Positions 22,970 to 29,347 of a stretch of DNA of 38,433 nt are shown in pieces; positions within the stretch are counted from its first letter, which is position 1; each line of letters starts with the position of its first letter. Made by a program: the position numbers and the translations under genes. Source of the stretch: a virus. The DNA lies in the IMG/VR virus record IMGVR_UViG_3300019884_000005, positions 1 through 38,433 of that record. One strand, 5' to 3'. The notes under the pieces are model-generated. The model made no database searches and was not told where the DNA came from. It saw only the letters and a list, made by a program, of their open reading frames with translations.

Positions 22970-23488
22970 CTAAAGCAAGCTACCCGAAGCTCCAACAGTG
23001 GAGCCAGCAGGCTTAACACCCGTAACCGGGTTGTTGTACTCACCTTCGACTGGATCACCGTTAGCATCCTTCTTCTGCTGCTTGCCAACAGTAATAACAG
23101 CAGGACGACCCTTAAGATCATCCCAATCAGGCTCATAGCCCTTAGCCCTGACTGTCTCCTCAGGCTCTCCGATAGCAGTGAGGAAGTTAACGAACATTCC
23201 CTTCATCTTCTGTCCCTTAGACTTGTCATAGTCCTTAGGCAGAATCGGGAAGTAGCTGGAGAAGAAACGCCTATTCTCCAAACCATCCACGTTATCTCCA
23301 GTGGCCCTCCACTGTACCTTAATCATCGGAGTACCAGCAGGCAAGGAACCCTGTCCTGAAGTATTCTTAACTGCATCCTGCGTGATCTGGAATACCTCAG
23401 CATTGATTCTCTGCGGTTCAACTGCCTCAAATCCTGATGTATCAGCATCAGAGAGATTGAGGGGACCAAGAGTTGTGCTTTCAGCCAT
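22970..23488 (-). CDS. SSB-like protein (DUF669-type)
   Basis: 172 residues, ATG behind AAAGGGTAG. Probably binds single-stranded DNA during phage recombination. Beta-rich OB-like core: R-I-N-A-E-V-F-Q-I, M-I-K-V-Q-W-R-A-T-G, N-R-R-F-F-S-S-Y-F-P-I-L-P, M-K-G-M-F-V-N-F-L-T-A-I-G, G-R-P-A-V-I-T-V-G. Gly/Ser/Thr-rich C-terminal tail (S-T-V-G-A-S-G-S-L-L), unlike the acidic tail of bacterial SSB. Beside the Sak4-like ATPase, the standard SSB/Sak4 pair. Confidence 0.75.
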   Translation of the reverse strand: MAESTTLGPLNLSDADTSGFEAVEPQRINAEVFQITQDAVKNTSGQGSLPAGTPMIKVQWRATGDNVDGLENRRFFSSYFPILPKDYDKSKGQKMKGMFVNFLTAIGEPEETVRAKGYEPDWDDLKGRPAVITVGKQQKKDANGDPVEGEYNNPVTGVKPAGSTVGASGSLL

Positions 23489-23490
23489 TA

Positions 23491-24297
23491 CTACCCTTTC
23501 TTGCTAGCGGCAGTCTTACCATTAACTGCTGCTGATTGATATGAGTGAATCGTTTCCCACATACCGGGAAGTGTCGGGTTCTCAACAACATCATCAAGTG
23601 CTGATGTTCGGTCTTTGGCAACTACCCGACGAGTGCCCTGCGTCTGTAGTTTCCTAGTAATCTCACCCCCTTGGTTCTCTGCGTACAGATAGCCCACAAT
23701 ATCCATAAACCCAGGAATCTCCGTTCTCAACTTACCAGAAAAACCAGGCATATACTTAGTGGGCTGACCTTCTTCTTGCAAGGTGGCTACTTGCGCCGTG
23801 ATAATCACGTTACAGGGTAGATCACGAAATGCCCTGACAATCGAACGCATATGCGAACGAGACTTACCCCACTCACGTTGAGAGGGTACGTCCTTATCAA
23901 CCTTGTCAGGATTCTTTCGGTAAGCATCCTCCATGATTGATCGCATATCCACGTCGGCTAGCTCGCTGAGAGAATCCAGCACAATGGTCTTATACGACAA
24001 TTTTCCATCCTTCACCGACTTATACAACTTGTCGTACATTACCTCAATCTCTTTGATGTTACGCAAAGGCGGTGCAACATCAATGCCTGAGCGATGGCGG
24101 ATAGTCGTGACTCCACCCTCAATATCTAGAAAGAGAACGGGACTTGTCCGAGGATCATCCTCAGCAGTTCCAGCAAGATACGTCTTGCCAACTCCCGGCT
24201 CTCCATAGATGAGTAGGTTAAGCCACTCTACGTGTTCTGATGGAGGTTTAACCTGCAACAACTCACGTAATCCCTTATCCGCCGTCGCCTGTGCCAT
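23491..24297 (-). CDS. Sak4-like RecA-fold ATPase (recombinase)
   Basis: 268 residues. ATPase of the Sak4 group, which promotes DNA strand annealing with SSB. Walker A G-E-P-G-V-G-K-T at 32-39; F-L-D-I-E-G-G-V-T-T-I; Walker B T-I-V-L-D-S-L-S-E-L; R-E-W-G-K-S-R-S-H-M and N-V-I-I-T-A-Q-V complete the RecA-like core. A Lys/Ala-rich tail ends the protein. The SSB-like gene starts two bases after its stop, and the gene order Sak4-SSB-primase supports a recombination/replication unit. Confidence 0.85.
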   Translation of the reverse strand: MAQATADKGLRELLQVKPPSEHVEWLNLLIYGEPGVGKTYLAGTAEDDPRTSPVLFLDIEGGVTTIRHRSGIDVAPPLRNIKEIEVMYDKLYKSVKDGKLSYKTIVLDSLSELADVDMRSIMEDAYRKNPDKVDKDVPSQREWGKSRSHMRSIVRAFRDLPCNVIITAQVATLQEEGQPTKYMPGFSGKLRTEIPGFMDIVGYLYAENQGGEITRKLQTQGTRRVVAKDRTSALDDVVENPTLPGMWETIHSYQSAAVNGKTAASKKG

Positions 24298-24551
24298 TAG
24301 GCCGCTACCTTTCTCTGTAGGTCTTGCAATCGTAGCTCAGTTACCTGAATACATAGCTTGTTCAGTTCGTCCAATGCGTGTTTCATACAGAACGGCTTAT
24401 GCTCAACCTTGCAGTAAGTGGACGAACCGCAACCTTTCTTGCAACAACGCATTTCCCTGTCATACCATCTAAGCGGCCCGTTTTGCGGTGTAGGCTCATA
24501 TACAGGCTTAGGCTCAAGAAGTTCCTTCAGCTTCTCAGGACTAAGACCCAT
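24297..24551 (-). CDS. Zn-finger-like protein, M-G-L-S-P-E N-terminus
   Basis: 84 residues from the ATG at 24551, where AAGGA is in place; the frame extends further but without a site. N-terminus M-G-L-S-P-E-K-L-K-E-L-L-E resembles proteins at 34489 and 33500. Later C-C-K-K-G-C-G-S-S-T-Y-C-K-V and K-P-F-C-M-K-H (cysteine/histidine set for one or two zinc ions), then a helix (L-D-E-L-N-K-L-C-I-Q-V-T-E-L-R-L-Q-D-L-Q). ATG is inside the end of the gene upstream; stop overlaps the Sak4 ATG by one base. Confidence 0.72.
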   Translation of the reverse strand: MGLSPEKLKELLEPKPVYEPTPQNGPLRWYDREMRCCKKGCGSSTYCKVEHKPFCMKHALDELNKLCIQVTELRLQDLQRKVAA

Positions 24552-24693
24552 CGGGTTCCTTCGTACCAGCAGCCGAGAAGTCAGGTTCGAGGCAAACGCA
24601 ACCACGAAGGGCGTAGCGTCCACACTTTCGACACTTCGGAATCGGCTTTGGCTTCAACGGCTCAGGATTGATCTGCAAACGTTTGTCGCTCAT
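24541..24693 (-). CDS. Zn-ribbon mini-protein
   Basis: 50 residues from the ATG at 24693, which follows GTACGAAGGAACC (a ribosome site repeated near 24551 and 29687). Pro/Lys-rich N-terminal third, then C-R-K-C-G-R-Y-A-L-R-G-C-V-C (four cysteines, rubredoxin/zinc-ribbon-like), and an end A-A-G-T-K-E-P-D-G-S that doubles as the next gene's ribosome site. Overlaps the next gene by 11 bases. No known family. Confidence 0.68.
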   Translation of the reverse strand: MSDKRLQINPEPLKPKPIPKCRKCGRYALRGCVCLEPDFSAAGTKEPDGS

Positions 24694-24718
24694 TGGGGTT
24701 CCTTCGTACCAGCAGGCA

Positions 24719-25000
24719 TTATGAGTCTGATGAAACCACGACAGACTCAGGAGTCTGACCCGTACCATGCAACTCATCGGTAGGCATCCAATCAGTGAAT
24801 GCTGCGAGAAGTCCACGAATACCTGCCGACGTAGCTCCGACTAGAGCAGCGAGGATAAGATCAGTAGCAATGCTGAAATCCCTGTTACCTTCAGCGATGC
24901 TGTCAAGTACTCCAACAAGGCTATACAGAAATACTGGTGCAAAGCCAAGTGCAAAGGCAAGTACCAGCTTTTTGATTAGCAATCTACTTGGTGTACCCAT
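24719..25000 (-). CDS. Two-helix membrane protein
   Basis: 93 residues from the ATG at 25000, six bases after AAGGAGGAT. Basic start (P-S-R-L-L-I-K-K), first membrane helix about 10-31 (L-V-L-A-F-A-L-G-F-A-P-V-F-L-Y), second about 45-65 (I-L-A-A-L-V-G-A-T-S-A-G-I-R-G-L-L-A-A-F), then a polar end. Two helices plus a polar C-terminus fit class II or III holins, but it lies in the minus-strand replication region away from the lysis genes, so other membrane roles are equally likely. Confidence 0.75.
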   Translation of the reverse strand: MGTPSRLLIKKLVLAFALGFAPVFLYSLVGVLDSIAEGNRDFSIATDLILAALVGATSAGIRGLLAAFTDWMPTDELHGTGQTPESVVVSSDS

Positions 25001-25011
25001 TTTAATCCTCC

Positions 25012-25341
25012 TTAGCAATTACAGAGACAAGTATCCATCGCAGCAGTAAGCGATTGGTACGTCGCTTGTGCCGCCTCAGGCGTCGGACTATGAATAGTCA
25101 TGAGCGCACTACCAAAACGCAGTGTAAACCCTGTTCCTGTTTCAGTCGGACGCTGAACAAAAATTATATCTTGGAGATTGATCGTCGTTTCAATGCGAAC
25201 TCCGCTTTGATTGTCTGTCGCATCAACAACAAAAGTGCAATCACAAGGTGTCGGTTCAGCAGGTGGAGCCGCTTGTGCTAGACCAACAACTGCCAGGACT
25301 AACAAGATGGCACAGATAACTACCGTAGACTTTGTATTCAC
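25012..25341 (-). CDS. Small secreted protein
   Basis: 109 residues with a strong signal peptide (T-V-V-I-C-A-I-L-L-V-L-A-V-V-G-L-A-Q-A, cleavage near residue 24). The mature part begins A-P-P-A-E-P-T-P-C-D-C, is beta-rich (D-N-Q-S-G-V-R-I-E-T-T-I-N-L-Q-D-I-I-F-V, F-T-L-R-F-G-S-A-L-M-T-I) and ends D-T-C-L-C-N-C. GGGAGAATAG ribosome site. Different from the other secreted proteins in sequence but the same size class, with cysteine pairs at both ends of the mature part. Confidence 0.78.
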   Translation of the reverse strand: MNTKSTVVICAILLVLAVVGLAQAAPPAEPTPCDCTFVVDATDNQSGVRIETTINLQDIIFVQRPTETGTGFTLRFGSALMTIHSPTPEAAQATYQSLTAAMDTCLCNC

Positions 25342-25352
25342 TATTCTCCCTC

Positions 25353-25553
25353 CTATTTCTGTTTGAATATCTTTCTGTACTCAAGCTTGCGAAGATCGTC
25401 TTGCAGCTTCTTAAGCGCAACCTTATCTTCACTCTGAGCGACGACCGGCAAGCCCTCTTCCTTTGCTTCGTTATATCGTTCACGAAAATCATCGAAGTCC
25501 TCAGCAAAATTGCTAGTTCCTGTGTACCGTTTACCCTCAGGATCTATATACAT
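25353..25553 (-). CDS. Hypothetical charged protein
   Basis: 66 residues. Short N-terminal strand region (Y-I-D-P-E-G-K-R-Y-T-G-T) and a long charged helix (D-D-F-R-E-R-Y-N-E-A-K-E-E-G, V-A-L-K-K-L-Q-D-D-L-R-K-L-E-Y-R-K), probably coiled coil. The start overlaps the upstream stop by one base. No known family. Confidence 0.65.
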   Translation of the reverse strand: MYIDPEGKRYTGTSNFAEDFDDFRERYNEAKEEGLPVVAQSEDKVALKKLQDDLRKLEYRKIFKQK

Positions 25554-25780
25554 TAGCTCTCCCTACTACGCATGAGCGGCCCACTGATTCTGTATTCAGT
25601 CTTGCCAATCTTGAAGTACAACGTCTTCCACCAACCGCTTGCAGCATCATTAGGATCTACAAGCGTAGTATGCTCTTCTACGATGCTAGCGTTAACGAGC
25701 AGTTCTTCCCACTTCTTGTAGTCGTCATACTCAACTTCAATCCGAATACGATCCTCAGTTCTAACTGCGATCTTAGGCAT
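25553..25780 (-). CDS. Hypothetical beta-rich protein
   Basis: 75 residues with alternating strands (K-I-A-V-R-T-E-D-R-I-R-I-E-V-E-Y, E-E-L-L-V-N-A-S-I-V, W-W-K-T-L-Y-F-K-I-G-K-T-E-Y-R-I). The ATG lies behind AAAGGAACTA. No family recognised; nothing around it suggests a specific job. Confidence 0.65.
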   Translation of the reverse strand: MPKIAVRTEDRIRIEVEYDDYKKWEELLVNASIVEEHTTLVDPNDAASGWWKTLYFKIGKTEYRISGPLMRSRES

Positions 25781-25815
25781 TAGTTCCTTTCCGGGCGGCT
25801 AATACCCAATAGTCA

Positions 25816-25908
25816 TTACTTTTTCATACTTCTGTTGGTTAGAGCAACGTGTATCCAAATAAGCACGACGATACCTGCTCCAATCAACATACCCCACGTA
25901 GGCGTCAT
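25816..25908 (-). CDS. 30-residue single-helix membrane peptide
   Basis: 31-codon ORF with its ATG overlapping the nuclease stop (TAATG) and AAGGACAGG upstream. Sequence starts M-T-P-T-W-G-M and continues as one membrane helix (L-I-G-A-G-I-V-V-L-I-W-I-H-V-A-L) ending T-N-R-S-M-K-K. One of many such peptides in this genome that occupy the gap after larger genes. Moderately confident because of overlap and ribosome site. Confidence 0.58.
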   Translation of the reverse strand: MTPTWGMLIGAGIVVLIWIHVALTNRSMKK

Positions 25909-27224
25909 TACCTGTCCTTGTTCACTGTGTAGTTGTCCTTGATCAATTGTTCCCAATCGCCTCCATCTTCTTTAGCCATGCAAGGTGCTCGGAAAGCACA
26001 GTTGAGACATTTGTGAGAGTTGCTGATGTTGGGGTAGATTCTAAGATTTGGTGACAACATATCAAGAGTTTCGAGGTACAGGCGATAACCCGCATTTCTA
26101 AGTTGGTGTCGGTTTCGTCGGACAGCTTTACGGACGATAAAGTTTTCATCGCCTACCTCTCTGACATATTCGAGATAACCTTGCTGTTTCTCGGACAGTG
26201 GAACGCCCGGCATATTAGCAGCGATCCATTGTTCCAGTAGAACCGCCGTGGTAGACTCGTTCTGTCTGTCCGTGGAGAACATGCCGCTTTTAAGTGCTGT
26301 TGGCGGTTTGGGGTACGCCTTGCGGAGCACATTGTAAATGACTTCTTCGAGCGGTTCACCCTTGTGTGGCAATCCATAATATGCCGCTTCAACCTCCGCT
26401 GCCCATAGATAATGAGTGGTTTGCTCGTCGGACTCAAGCTTTCGCAGCTCATCTTCACCCCAACGCGCCGCTGTCTTATTCTCCAGAATCCCCAACTTAC
26501 CATTAGGACGAGTCCAAAGCTGATCTTGTCTACCTCTAGCATGGACTTCAAGTTTCTTACCATAGTTGGGTGATTCCTCTCGTCGGTCGATTGCGGTAAG
26601 AGGTTTCAAGCCTGAGTTGTAATCAAAGATAGGAACTGAAAACATATGCTCAGCTACGATAACCTCGAAGTCGTCATTAATCTCGGCGTACTCCTTGTAG
26701 TACTCCATCATGCCGATACCAAGCTCTTTGGCCTCATCCCACTCGTTGTGGTCATACTCAGGGAGAATATCCTCAAGCCCACGAACCACCCAAGTCATAG
26801 TAACTGGCTCATGCACAACTTTACCGTCAACAAATTTGGCTTCACTAGCCGAGAAGCCAGCCATATCAGGTGGGATGGGTTTGGGCTTTAGATCATAAAC
26901 CTTGTCTAGCCAATCCTCAGTGACAATACCACCACGCCATTGAATATCCCACCACGTCTTAAACGCTTCTACGGGATCATGCCTAACGCCTGGTTTGTAA
27001 AACCGTTCTAGCGCAAAATGGATACCAGTCCCAAAGAACAAGGGCATGTTGATTCCATGAATATCTGCGCGAACAGTGAGATTAGTGCGGGATGGACTCG
27101 ACCAGTCCCAATAGCGGCGACACCTTCTGAAAGCTGCTCTGTCGCTATTGTGAATGGGGATGATATCCCACTTACTCGGAATCTCCGGTTCTTGCCATAC
27201 TATCTGTTCAGCTAGACTAGTCAT
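25908..27224 (-). CDS. Cas4/RecB-like PD-(D/E)XK nuclease with iron-sulfur cluster
   Basis: 438 residues. DNA exonuclease of the Cas4/RecB group, likely making single strands for Sak4-type recombination. Catalytic core: E-V-H-A-R-G-R-Q-D (D234) and G-I-L-E-N-K-T (E248, K250). Four cysteines, C35 in R-R-C-R-R-Y-W and C406, C409, C415 in C-L-N-C-A-F-R-A-P-C, match the 4Fe-4S arrangement of Cas4-like nucleases. Q-T-T-H-Y-L-W-A-A-E is the conserved Q-x-x-x-Y helix. No CRISPR genes or repeats are near, so recombination is the likely role. Confidence 0.85.
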   Translation of the reverse strand: MTSLAEQIVWQEPEIPSKWDIIPIHNSDRAAFRRCRRYWDWSSPSRTNLTVRADIHGINMPLFFGTGIHFALERFYKPGVRHDPVEAFKTWWDIQWRGGIVTEDWLDKVYDLKPKPIPPDMAGFSASEAKFVDGKVVHEPVTMTWVVRGLEDILPEYDHNEWDEAKELGIGMMEYYKEYAEINDDFEVIVAEHMFSVPIFDYNSGLKPLTAIDRREESPNYGKKLEVHARGRQDQLWTRPNGKLGILENKTAARWGEDELRKLESDEQTTHYLWAAEVEAAYYGLPHKGEPLEEVIYNVLRKAYPKPPTALKSGMFSTDRQNESTTAVLLEQWIAANMPGVPLSEKQQGYLEYVREVGDENFIVRKAVRRNRHQLRNAGYRLYLETLDMLSPNLRIYPNISNSHKCLNCAFRAPCMAKEDGGDWEQLIKDNYTVNKDR

Positions 27225-27347
27225 CTAAAACCGCCAGGGATCGCTGTAAATTCGAAGAAGCATCCAAACCAGAAAAACTACAACAACCAGTAGCAGAAGG
27301 ATGAGGATGCGCTCTAACGTAATCTCGAAACTGAGATCGAATGTCAA
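27225..27347 (-). CDS. 40-residue single-helix membrane peptide
   Basis: ORF of 41 codons with TTG start overlapping the upstream stop (TTGA) behind GGAGAAGAG. Acidic/polar start (T-F-D-L-S-F-E-I-T-L-E-R), then a membrane helix (I-L-I-L-L-L-L-V-V-V-V-F-L-V-W-M-L-L), basic end R-I-Y-S-D-P-W-R-F. Fills the gap between two genes. Function unknown. Confidence 0.6.
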   Translation of the reverse strand: MTFDLSFEITLERILILLLLVVVVFLVWMLLRIYSDPWRF

Positions 27348-27634
27348 TGTCTCTTCTCCACCATGTTGAGCAACCTATCTCTCACAGAGATAGTGTCTTT
27401 CAAGTGACGCTCGGTTGCATGACTGGCAGGAATCACTTTTTCTGCCTCAGCCAGTAGAGCTTCAAGTGCGTCTCCGGTCAATGTCATTGACGGTTTTGGC
27501 TCAGTAGCCTGCTCATACTCTTCATATCTGCCATCGGGATACCAAATAAGTTTATCTGTGTAGAACCAGATATCATACCAGCCTCTAGGCAGATTCTGTA
27601 CGATCCGACACTTTAGCATTCTGTTTTCCACCAT
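27344..27634 (-). CDS. Hypothetical protein
   Basis: 96 residues. Beta part with W-Y-D-I-W-F-Y-T-D-K-L-I-W-Y-P-D-G-R-Y, then helical (A-L-E-A-L-L-A-E-A-E-K-V-I, R-H-L-K-D-T-I-S-V-R-D-R-L-L). Ribosome site is weak; the ATG overlaps the previous gene by 22 bases. No known family. Confidence 0.65.
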   Translation of the reverse strand: MVENRMLKCRIVQNLPRGWYDIWFYTDKLIWYPDGRYEEYEQATEPKPSMTLTGDALEALLAEAEKVIPASHATERHLKDTISVRDRLLNMVEKRH

Positions 27635-27774
27635 GAGTGTTTGGTCAGATCACGATTAGGACGTTCATCTATCGGAATCGTCTCCTTCTTAGGAGTCTGG
27701 TCAGGATTGCGCGCTTTACGCCGTTCCTGCTGTTCATCTGTTTCTCTACGCTTTGGATACTGTCCTGTACTCAT
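27613..27774 (-). CDS. Hypothetical 53-residue polar protein
   Basis: 54-codon gene read directly. The ATG overlaps the previous stop (ATGA). Almost wholly charged and polar (Y-P-K-R-R-E-T-D-E-Q-Q-E-R-R-K-A-R-N-P-D-Q-T-P), Pro-rich toward the end, closing K-H-S-W-W-K-T-E-C. Probably disordered. It fills the gap that would otherwise exist between two genes, which with the overlap supports reality. Confidence 0.6.
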   Translation of the reverse strand: MSTGQYPKRRETDEQQERRKARNPDQTPKKETIPIDERPNRDLTKHSWWKTEC

Positions 27775-27947
27775 CTTCGTCCAAGTAGCTTGTAGAAGTC
27801 CATCAAATCTTTAACGATTATTGGGTCAGTGGTGGTTCGATACGTCACCGGAGATTTTCTAAACTTCATAGACGTCCAATCTTTACCGAAGAATTTTTCC
27901 ATCTGTTTCTTCATACGGTAATTATCCAGATTGACCACGTTACTCAT
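27771..27947 (-). CDS. Hypothetical 58-residue basic protein under hairpin control
   Basis: 58 residues from the ATG at 27947, preceded by AGGAGGACT with ideal spacing. Basic and helical (Y-R-M-K-K-Q-M-E-K-F-F-G-K-D-W, K-D-L-M-D-F-Y-K-L-L-G-R-R). Its ribosome site and start codon are one arm of an 18-bp inverted repeat whose other arm lies at 28026-28043 in the upstream leader, so translation may be controlled by RNA folding. No known family. Confidence 0.66.
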   Translation of the reverse strand: MSNVVNLDNYRMKKQMEKFFGKDWTSMKFRKSPVTYRTTTDPIIVKDLMDFYKLLGRR

Positions 27948-28043
27948 AGTTGAGTCCTCCTGTAATACACCTTGGGGTCTTGCTTCGTCGTCACTGCGGT
28001 TCAGCGTGTGAAGTGTATCCTTGGAAGGACTCAACTATGAGTA
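27941..28043. promoter_or_regulatory. Inverted repeat enclosing start of the 27947 gene (possible riboregulator)
   Basis: Perfect 18-bp inverted repeat: 27941-27958 and 28026-28043, 67-base spacer. On the minus-strand RNA the 3' arm includes part of the Shine-Dalgarno, the ATG and the second codon of the 27947 gene, so pairing would hide the start. Inside the spacer ATACAC and GTGTAT can pair as an inner stem, continuing the structure. The same arm on the plus strand forms a ribosome site and ATG for a divergent ORF at 28037. Confidence 0.6.
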
Positions 28044-28186
28044 TGGCTACCTGCGTTACGGTACTCACGCGCTTTCCCGTAACACAACCACCCTTACCGT
28101 TCGGCGTATGCCTATGTTCACAAACGCCCCTCACCATACTCAAACTATACAAACTAGGGTGTCGGAATCGAGCCCCAAGCAACTAG
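28037..28186 (+). CDS. Possible divergent 49-residue ORF
   Basis: Plus-strand ORF in a region otherwise without genes; it has AAGGA eight bases before its ATG, but site and start are the reverse complement of those of the minus-strand gene at 27947 (inverted repeat). Sequence is Pro/Cys/Leu-rich (P-L-P-F-G-V-C-L-C-S-Q-T-P) without clear fold. It would be the only plus-strand gene in 26 kb. It could equally be a by-product of the inverted repeat. Confidence 0.25.
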   Translation: MSMATCVTVLTRFPVTQPPLPFGVCLCSQTPLTILKLYKLGCRNRAPSN

Positions 28187-28267
28187 GGCAAGCTGCGAAA
28201 CCCAATACACGACTCGCTTAGCTCTGTCCACGATCGAACCCCTTTCTTCTCTCACTTGCATTACTGA

Positions 28268-28343
28268 GGGGACTAGTGGGAATCGAACCCACATCTGCCT
28301 GGCGTAACCCAAGGCCGCTCTTAACCAGTTGAGCTATAGTCCC
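28268..28343 (-). tRNA. tRNA-like gene, unusual anticodon arm
   Basis: 76-base cloverleaf on the minus strand: seven-pair acceptor stem GGGACTA/TAGTCCC, four-pair D stem GCTC/GAGC with a GG in the loop, five-pair T stem GTGGG/CCCAC with loop TTCGATT. No CCA is encoded. The anticodon arm is abnormal: 24 bases between D and T arms with GCCT/AGGC as clear pairs and a 9-11 base loop instead of seven. With one bulged base the loop could show UAC (Val); isotype is not certain. It lies 7 bases after the stop of the secreted-protein gene and may be co-transcribed from the 28970 promoter. Confidence 0.72.
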
Positions 28344-28350
28344 GTTCATC

Positions 28351-28764
28351 CTAGGCGTAGCCGTAGTAGTACCCATCGGCTGCCGGACTCCACCTACAGA
28401 CACAAGCTACATATCTGTACCCGTTCCAACAACAACCTGACTGCCCTGGAGTATAACACTTATCACCGAGTCTCTTGTGGTTTCCAAGATCCTCAGGAAT
28501 AGGCGCAACTGCCATGAACGAAATTCCTTCTGCTCTAGCGATCATCGTCCGCTGGAACACTCTATGGAATAGGACTTGAATTGGACTAGGACGCCTAACA
28601 CCAGTTCTAGCTTTCTTCATCATCTTAGCGTGTTCAGCAGCAGACATACCGACCATTTCGGTATCCGCCGCCTTTGCATCATCAGCGCCAAAGATGATCG
28701 CGCTTGCACCCGCCACCGTAGCAATAGCCGTAAGTAGCGCAAGCATGATAAACAGTCGCTTCAT
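28351..28764 (-). CDS. Small secreted Cys-rich protein, family A paralog
   Basis: 137 residues, ATG behind GGGGGTG. Signal segment M-K-R-L-F-I-M-L-A-L-L-T-A-I-A-T-V-A-G-A-S-A, then I-I-F-G-A-D-D-A-K-A-A, matching the 12242 protein almost residue for residue in this block. A helical basic middle (A-E-H-A-K-M-M-K-K-A-R-T-G-V-R-R), then K-C-Y-T-P-G-Q-S-G-C-C-W-N-G-Y-R-Y-V-A-C-V-C-R-W and a Tyr/Gly end. Driven by the promoter at 28970 through a 200-base leader with three stem-loops. Function unknown; exported by prediction. Confidence 0.82.
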   Translation of the reverse strand: MKRLFIMLALLTAIATVAGASAIIFGADDAKAADTEMVGMSAAEHAKMMKKARTGVRRPSPIQVLFHRVFQRTMIARAEGISFMAVAPIPEDLGNHKRLGDKCYTPGQSGCCWNGYRYVACVCRWSPAADGYYYGYA

Positions 28765-28801
28765 GCTAACACCCCCTCTCTCCGCAGAAGATAGGGAAGG
28801 A

Positions 28802-28834
28802 TGGGGGAGTCTCGCCGCCAGGTGTACTCCCCCA
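28802..28834. promoter_or_regulatory. GC-rich stem-loop in leader of secreted-protein gene
   Basis: Nine-base-pair stem (TGGGGGAGT at 28802-28810, complement 28826-28834) with a 15-base loop. It lies 38 bases before the gene start in the leader RNA from the 28970 promoter; no T-run follows on the minus strand. Likely a leader structure rather than a terminator. Confidence 0.5.
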
Positions 28835-28844
28835 CCCCATTGTA

Positions 28845-28873
28845 AAACGGCAGACCAGGAGGGAATACCGTTT
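28845..28873 (-). promoter_or_regulatory. Weak stem-loop with short T-run in leader
   Basis: Six-pair stem AAACGG/CCGTTT with a 17-base loop; on the minus strand the 3' arm runs into TTTT, as in a weak intrinsic terminator. Situated in the leader between promoter and gene, so premature termination (attenuation) is possible. Short stem, so low confidence. Confidence 0.35.
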
Positions 28874-28936
28874 CACACTTTTCCTGTCACTATCACGGAC
28901 AGCATCTTTATCTGTTCTCCCGTCGAACCTACACTA

Positions 28937-28963
28937 GCGGCGGCGTGGTGCCCCCACCGCCGG
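28937..28963. promoter_or_regulatory. GC-rich stem-loop at 5' end of leader RNA
   Basis: CGGCG-TGG and CCA-C-CGCCG can pair as an eight-pair stem with one bulge around a five-base loop. It begins at or within a few bases of the start expected from the 28970 promoter, so it would form the very 5' end of the RNA and may stabilise it. Confidence 0.45.
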
Positions 28964-28969
28964 ATGCCA

Positions 28970-28998
28970 AGTCTAGCACAAAGCTGAACCTGTGTCAA
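28970..28998 (-). promoter_or_regulatory. Sigma-70-type promoter P1
   Basis: TTGACA (28998-28993), 17-base spacer, TAGACT (28975-28970) on the minus strand. It stands in the gap right after the stop of the gene at 29003. Same boxes and spacing as promoters P2 (32923) and P3 (33725). Expected start of RNA near 28963, upstream of the secreted-protein gene and the tRNA. Confidence 0.75.
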
Positions 28999-29002
28999 GG
29001 CG

Positions 29003-29347
29003 TCACAATCGGTGTATCGGGCGTCCGTGTGCTTCCCATTGATAGTAGGAAATAGCTGGCCCAAACGATACCTCATACTCTATGATCTTTGGATCTCTAC
29101 CAATCTTTTTACACTCATTAGCGAGATCAAGTAACTGAGGATCATCCTTCTCAGGAAACACGACAATAAGGTGCATGGCTGTAGCGTGATTTGCTACCCA
29201 GCCACAAGCACCACAAGGCCACGGTCCTGTTTCAATACACCACCAACCAGAATAGTCTTCACTGTTGTCACCAACATCGACTTCCTCGTCAACGTCGCAA
29301 TAAATCCTAGTGAACTGTTCCAGTGATTCAATGACTTGCGTCATCAT
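29003..29347 (-). CDS. Hypothetical protein with W-P-C-G-A-C motif
   Basis: 114 residues. Acidic N-terminal part (C-D-V-D-E-E-V-D-V-G-D-N-S-E-D-Y), W-W-C-I-E-T-G-P-W-P-C-G-A-C-G-W-V-A-N-H-A near the middle (three cysteines and a histidine that could bind metal), M-H-L-I-V-V-F-P-E-K-D as a hydrophobic strand and a helix after it. The start overlaps the upstream gene by 20 bases. The promoter P1 follows its stop by five bases. No known family. Confidence 0.68.
   Translation of the reverse strand: MMTQVIESLEQFTRIYCDVDEEVDVGDNSEDYSGWWCIETGPWPCGACGWVANHATAMHLIVVFPEKDDPQLLDLANECKKIGRDPKIIEYEVSFGPAISYYQWEAHGRPIHRL

Noticed and set aside
28150-28210. A second tRNA-like T-arm (GGGGCTCGATTCC) on the minus strand
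   Set aside because: The putative T stem has only two pairs and no matching acceptor or D arm was found upstream; not a tRNA gene.
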